A DNA stretch of 45,531 nucleotides from a virus. The notes beneath the pieces are model-generated. The model was not told the DNA's origin and did not search any database. It saw only the letters and a program-made list of their open reading frames with translations. Made by a program: the position numbers and the translations under genes. This document shows positions 42,027-45,531 of this stretch, one piece after another. Location: IMG/VR virus record IMGVR_UViG_3300043446_005040, positions 1 through 45,531 of that record; one strand, given 5' to 3'. Each line of letters opens with the position of its first letter. The first letter of the stretch is position 1.

Positions 42027-43851
42027 TTTTAGTGCATTTTTAGAAGCACTTGAAGAAGATGCTTTTGAAGAGCTCCCAGTAGATATTGAGGAATTCGTTA
42101 CCTCTAGAGATTATTTAGGTCTTCCTCCTCTGTCAGAATATCAATATCAAATGATTAAAGCTTCTACTCAAATTTATAAAAAAGAAACTTTGATAAAATT
42201 ATATGGAGAAGATGAAGCAGAAAAAAGATGGAAACAGACTTGTAATGAAGTTATTTTTCAACTTGGCAAGGGTTCAGGCAAAGACTACACCTCCACAATT
42301 GCTTGCTCATATGTAGTTTATCTACTTTTATGTCTAAAGGATCCAGCTAGGTACTACGGCAAACCACCTGGTGACAGCATTGATATTATTAACGTTGCTA
42401 TTAACGCTATCCAAGCACAACAAGTTTTTTTTAAAGGTTTTACAAATCGCATTACAAGATGCCGTTGGTTTGACGGGAAATATCAACAAAAGGTAAGTAG
42501 TTTTGTGTTTGATAAAGGCATAACAGTTCATTCAGGTCACTCACAAAGAGAATCTTGGGAAGGGTATAACCTTTTATTTGCTGTTCTTGATGAAATTTCA
42601 GGTTTTGATCTGGAATCAACTACTGGAAATGAGCAAGCTAAAACAGCTTCTGCAATTTATAAAATGTTTAGAGGTTCAGTTGATTCTCGTTTTCCTCAAT
42701 ATGGTAAATTATTATTGCTTTCTTTTCCAAGATTTAAAAATGATTATATCCAACAAAGATATAATGAGGTTATTGCAGAAAAAGAAGTAATAATTAGAAC
42801 ACATACATTTAAAATAGATGAAGATCTTCCAAATGGCACTGAGGGAAATGAATTTAGTATTGAATGGGAAGAAGATCACATAATAAGTTATGCTTTACCT
42901 AAAATTTTTGCATTAAAAAGGCCAACATGGGAAATAAATCCTACTATAAAAATAAATGATCTAGCTGGAAATTTTTATTCAGACCCGATTGATGCTTTAT
43001 CAAGATTTGCATGCATGCCCCCAGAAGCAGTTGATGCTCTATTTACATCTCGTGAGAAGGTTGAACGTGCATTTAGTAATTTAGATATTGCATTAGATAA
43101 TTCAAACTCTTTTAAAGAATGGTTTAAGCCAGAGGAAGATAAACATTATTATATACACGTAGACCTTGCATTAAAACATGACCACTGTGCAGTAACAATG
43201 GCTCACGTAGATAGGTGGGTTACAATGAAAATGGCAGGAGCATATACAAATGCTCAGCCATACGTAATCGTAGATGCGGTAAGATATTGGACCCCTACAA
43301 AAGAAAGAGCAGTAGATTTTACTGAAGTAAAAAATTATATAATTAGTTTAAAACAAAGAGGATTTAATATTAAAATGGTCACATTTGACCGTTGGAATTC
43401 ATATGACATGATGGAACAAATTAAATCGTATGGAATGAATAGTGAAATTCTTTCAGTAGCAAAAAAACATTATGATGACATGCTTTTAGCGGTTATGGAA
43501 GAAAGATTGAAGGGGCCAAGAATTCCTCTTTTAATTGATGAATTGCTTGAGCTCAGGATAGTAAAAAAAGATAAAGTGGATCATCCACGTAAAGGATCTA
43601 AAGATCTTGCAGATGCAACTTGCGGAGCAATTTATAATGCGATATCATTAAGTCCTAAAGGTGATAGTGAAATTCACGTTTATCGTTATGATAGTTTTGA
43701 GGAAGATGTCGAAAGAGATGAAATACCTGAAAATAGAGTCATAAGAGTAGAAAAAGCAAGAGAAATCCCAAGTAATTTAAGAGAATTTCTGGGGATAGAG
43801 AATGAAGATCCATCTTCAGATGGATTTAGCGATAATTTTAGGATATTGTAG
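42019..43851 (+). CDS. Terminase large subunit
   Basis: 610 residues from TTG 42019. The ATPase part has FQLGKGSGKDYTS (Walker A, ~82), LLFAVLDEIS (Walker B, ~195) and a LLLLSFPRFKNDYI coupling region. The nuclease part has HVDLALKHDHCAV (first Asp, ~380), IKMVTFDRWNSYDM and KDLADATCGAIYNAI with the last Asp (~535). It packages DNA into the prohead through the portal. An N-terminal LGLPPLSEYQYQMI motif is typical. The stop overlaps the next GTG. Confidence 0.92.
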   Translation: MTDFSAFLEALEEDAFEELPVDIEEFVTSRDYLGLPPLSEYQYQMIKASTQIYKKETLIKLYGEDEAEKRWKQTCNEVIFQLGKGSGKDYTSTIACSYVVYLLLCLKDPARYYGKPPGDSIDIINVAINAIQAQQVFFKGFTNRITRCRWFDGKYQQKVSSFVFDKGITVHSGHSQRESWEGYNLLFAVLDEISGFDLESTTGNEQAKTASAIYKMFRGSVDSRFPQYGKLLLLSFPRFKNDYIQQRYNEVIAEKEVIIRTHTFKIDEDLPNGTEGNEFSIEWEEDHIISYALPKIFALKRPTWEINPTIKINDLAGNFYSDPIDALSRFACMPPEAVDALFTSREKVERAFSNLDIALDNSNSFKEWFKPEEDKHYYIHVDLALKHDHCAVTMAHVDRWVTMKMAGAYTNAQPYVIVDAVRYWTPTKERAVDFTEVKNYIISLKQRGFNIKMVTFDRWNSYDMMEQIKSYGMNSEILSVAKKHYDDMLLAVMEERLKGPRIPLLIDELLELRIVKKDKVDHPRKGSKDLADATCGAIYNAISLSPKGDSEIHVYRYDSFEEDVERDEIPENRVIRVEKAREIPSNLREFLGIENEDPSSDGFSDNFRIL

Positions 43852-44090
43852 TGAAGTTACTCAAGAGTAGAAAATCTAAAATTGATTATGAAGATTTATA
43901 CCATGAATCTCAGAAAAAATTAAGCTGGTATATAGAGGCACTTGAGCAAAAACAAATACAATGTGATACAATAGAACAAGTTGTCTCAAGACTGAGGCAC
44001 GAAAAGACTCTTTTAGAAAAAGAGCTAAATTCTTTAAAAAAGAATATATTAGATTTGCCTAAAACATTAGGTAAAAACCTAGGAAAATAA
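43851..44090 (+). CDS. Coiled-coil protein of unknown function (79 aa)
   Basis: GTG start overlapping the terminase stop (TAGTG). Basic N-terminus (MKLLKSRKSKID), then a coiled coil with Leu/Ile/Val heptads (EQVVSRLRHEKTLLEKELNSL), ending KTLGKNLGK. No family recognised. The next gene starts 29 bases on with its own AAAGGA site. Confidence 0.6.
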   Translation: MKLLKSRKSKIDYEDLYHESQKKLSWYIEALEQKQIQCDTIEQVVSRLRHEKTLLEKELNSLKKNILDLPKTLGKNLGK

Positions 44091-44119
44091 ACCTAACAGA
44101 AAAGGATATATAAAAAAAT

Positions 44120-45235
44120 ATGAAAAAAATGAGAAATATTGCCCTAGCCTTGGTTGCAGCCATGACTACCGCAACACTCGTCGCAACACCTGCAAGTGCT
44201 GCTGTAATGACAGTCGCAGTGACTCTTGATGGAACGGCTAACACAACCGCTTCATCAATTGCTACACCTGCTGCATTACCAGTACCTGCTGACAATACAG
44301 TAGATGCTGCAGATGCATTAAAGTTTGTTGCAACAGTTGATACAGGAACATCAGTTTCAGTTTCAACAACAAATGCAACAATCGTATCAGCATTACATAC
44401 ATCTGCTGCTCCAGTATCAGCATCGTCAGGATCTTCATCTTTGACAATTGCAACTGGTACAGGAACAACTGCAACATTTTATGTCTATACAAAGACAACA
44501 GCAATTGGAACAATTGCTATTACTAATGGCGGAACAACCTTAACATATTATGTTCAGGGAACTGCTGGCAAGATTAATACTCTTGCACTTTCATCTGCTG
44601 ATGCAGGAACAACTTCAAGTGTTGTAACCGCAACAGTAACTGCAACAGACGTATTTGGTAACAAGGTTGCATCAAAGGGTCTAACAGCACTTGTTGTTGG
44701 CGGAACTCTTGATACTACAACCGCAACAACTGGATCTGCATTGACAAATTATGGTCAAGCAGAATTCAAGGTTACATTGCCTACAACTGGCTCTTCAACA
44801 CTTGTTGTTTCTGTTACAAACTCTTCTGACGTTGCATCAGTCGTAACTGGATTCAATACAGTTACTTCAAGCGTAGTTAAGACAATCACAGTTCGTGATC
44901 TTCTTGGCGAACTTGCAGCACAAAAGGCTATTGCTGATGCAGCAGTTGCTGCTAAGGCAGTATCAGATGCTGCGCTTGCAACAGCAAACGCAAAGTCTGC
45001 AGCAGATCTTGCTGCTAAGGATGCAGAAATTGCTAAGTTGAAGGCTGATTCTGCAACTGCTTCAATTGCAACAACTAAGGCTATTGCAGACGCAGTAGCA
45101 GCAAAAGATGCTGAGATTAAATCTCTAAAGGATGCAAATGCTAAGGCACTTGCAGATCTTAAGGCTGCTTTCAATGCACTCGCTAAAAAGTGGAATGCAA
45201 AGAACCCAAAAGCTAAGGTTACGCTTGTTAAGTAA
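44120..45235 (+). CDS. Secreted, host-like surface protein with Ala-rich coiled coil
   Basis: 371 residues. The N-terminus is a Sec signal peptide: basic MKKMRN, a hydrophobic core, and a cleavage site after PASA (about residue 27). Residues ~28-250 are Ser/Thr/Val/Ala-rich beta repeats (LDGTANTTASSIATPAAL, VVTATVTATDVFGNKV), like bacterial Ig-like surface layers. Residues ~265-350 are an Ala/Lys coiled coil, followed by a basic tail (WNAKNPKAKVTLVK). The style is that of actinobacterial cell-surface proteins rather than phage ones, and codon use is GC-richer than neighbours, so capture from a host is likely. It has AAAGGA before the ATG and a very strong terminator after it. Confidence 0.75.
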   Translation: MKKMRNIALALVAAMTTATLVATPASAAVMTVAVTLDGTANTTASSIATPAALPVPADNTVDAADALKFVATVDTGTSVSVSTTNATIVSALHTSAAPVSASSGSSSLTIATGTGTTATFYVYTKTTAIGTIAITNGGTTLTYYVQGTAGKINTLALSSADAGTTSSVVTATVTATDVFGNKVASKGLTALVVGGTLDTTTATTGSALTNYGQAEFKVTLPTTGSSTLVVSVTNSSDVASVVTGFNTVTSSVVKTITVRDLLGELAAQKAIADAAVAAKAVSDAALATANAKSAADLAAKDAEIAKLKADSATASIATTKAIADAVAAKDAEIKSLKDANAKALADLKAAFNALAKKWNAKNPKAKVTLVK

Positions 45236-45246
45236 TCTGTTTTAAC

Positions 45247-45276
45247 AAAAGGGGGGCGGGATTCCGCCCCCTTTTT
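45247..45276 (+). terminator. Strong rho-independent terminator after the secreted protein
   Basis: GGGGGCGG at 45252-45259 pairs with CCGCCCCC at 45264-45271 around a GATT loop, with flanking A-run and T-run (45272-45276). The T-run directly abuts the next promoter. Confidence 0.92.
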
Positions 45277-45284
45277 GGTATAAT
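45276..45284 (+). promoter_or_regulatory. Extended -10 promoter TGGTATAAT of the endolysin gene
   Basis: TGG at 45276-45278 and TATAAT at 45279-45284. The T is the last base of the terminator T-run, so the two elements share sequence. AAGGAGAA stands before the ATG at 45312. Confidence 0.6.
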
Positions 45285-45311
45285 AATATAGCTATAAATA
45301 AGGAGAATATA

Positions 45312-45531
45312 ATGGCAGAAAAAGGTACAAGAGCACTTCTACTTGAAGTGATTCAAAAAGAAGTTGGATACGTAGAAGGTCCAAAAGATAATGAAACTAA
45401 ATATGGTGCATATACAAAGGCAAACTTTTTGCCATGGTGTGGATCATTTGTTAACTGGTCCGCTAATCAGGCTGGTGTAAAAGTTCCAAATACAGTTTAT
45501 ACACCTGCTGGTGTAGCAGCATTTAAAAAGA
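45312..45531 (+). CDS. CHAP-domain endolysin, cut by the right window edge
   Basis: 73 residues are visible from ATG 45312, with AAGGAGAA upstream. VIQKEVGYVEGPKDNETKYGAYT and LPWCGSFVNWSANQAGVKVP are the start of a CHAP/NlpC-type amidase-peptidase; the Cys in PWCGSF is the catalytic residue. The His and any cell-wall binding domain lie beyond the window. No signal peptide, so export depends on a holin. Codon use is of the high-expression type. Confidence 0.82.
   Translation, partial: MAEKGTRALLLEVIQKEVGYVEGPKDNETKYGAYTKANFLPWCGSFVNWSANQAGVKVPNTVYTPAGVAAFKK

Noticed and set aside
44755-45174. Long minus-strand frame (139 codons) opposite the secreted protein
   Set aside because: It mirrors the Ala/Lys-rich repeat codons of the plus-strand gene and has no promoter or ribosome site.
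1-45531. Search for integrase, repressor, tRNA genes and attachment sites
   Set aside because: No protein with tyrosine or serine recombinase motifs and no gap large enough for a tRNA were seen; the small HTH proteins lack catalytic domains.

Overview
The window is almost all of a tailed, long-tailed double-stranded DNA bacteriophage genome (siphovirus-like gene order). It is strongly AT-rich and tightly packed: most genes abut or overlap as ATGA or TAATG, and no gap exceeds about 110 bases. Several features point to an actinobacterial host, probably of the low-GC freshwater type. These are the relatives I recognise for the tail assembly chaperone pair, the small conserved genes beside the helicase and the tail terminator, a DnaE-type polymerase with an intact PHP domain, frequent TTG starts, probable leaderless starts, and a host-like secreted protein. 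This host call is inference. No integrase, repressor or tRNA gene is visible, so a lytic lifestyle is likely. The window cuts a gene at each end.

Layout. (1) 1-1476, minus strand: two accessory genes, a sulfotransferase (cut by the left edge) and an SsuD-like flavin monooxygenase, divergent from the rest. (2) 1543-2344: three small genes, the first a DUF2061 membrane protein. (3) 2341-10480: portal, protease/scaffold with a nested scaffold start, major capsid, connector/neck genes, tail terminator and tail tube. (4) 10587-28051: tail assembly chaperones with a -1 frameshift, tape measure, tail tip and fibre proteins. The last fibre protein carries Ig-like domains, a Pro/Phe repeat and a C-terminal Hint (intein-like) domain. 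(5) 28087-30982: small coiled-coil proteins, a metallophosphoesterase, a holin-like protein, a zinc ribbon and an HTH regulator. (6) 30972-41317: a large replication and recombination set (DnaB, DnaG, gp32-like SSB, DnaE, RecA, two dissimilar resolvases, a Cas4-like nuclease). (7) 41505-43851: small and large terminase. (8) 43851-45531: a coiled-coil protein, a secreted host-like protein and the start of a CHAP endolysin.

Control. A recurrent extended -10 promoter (TGnTATAAT, usually with no good -35) stands before many gene blocks. Three strong hairpins (after capsid, tail tube and secreted protein) are each followed within about 40 bases by such a promoter. The capsid and tail tube genes share an almost identical leader. 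Functional assignments are from residue patterns read by eye and from memory of families; no database search was run.
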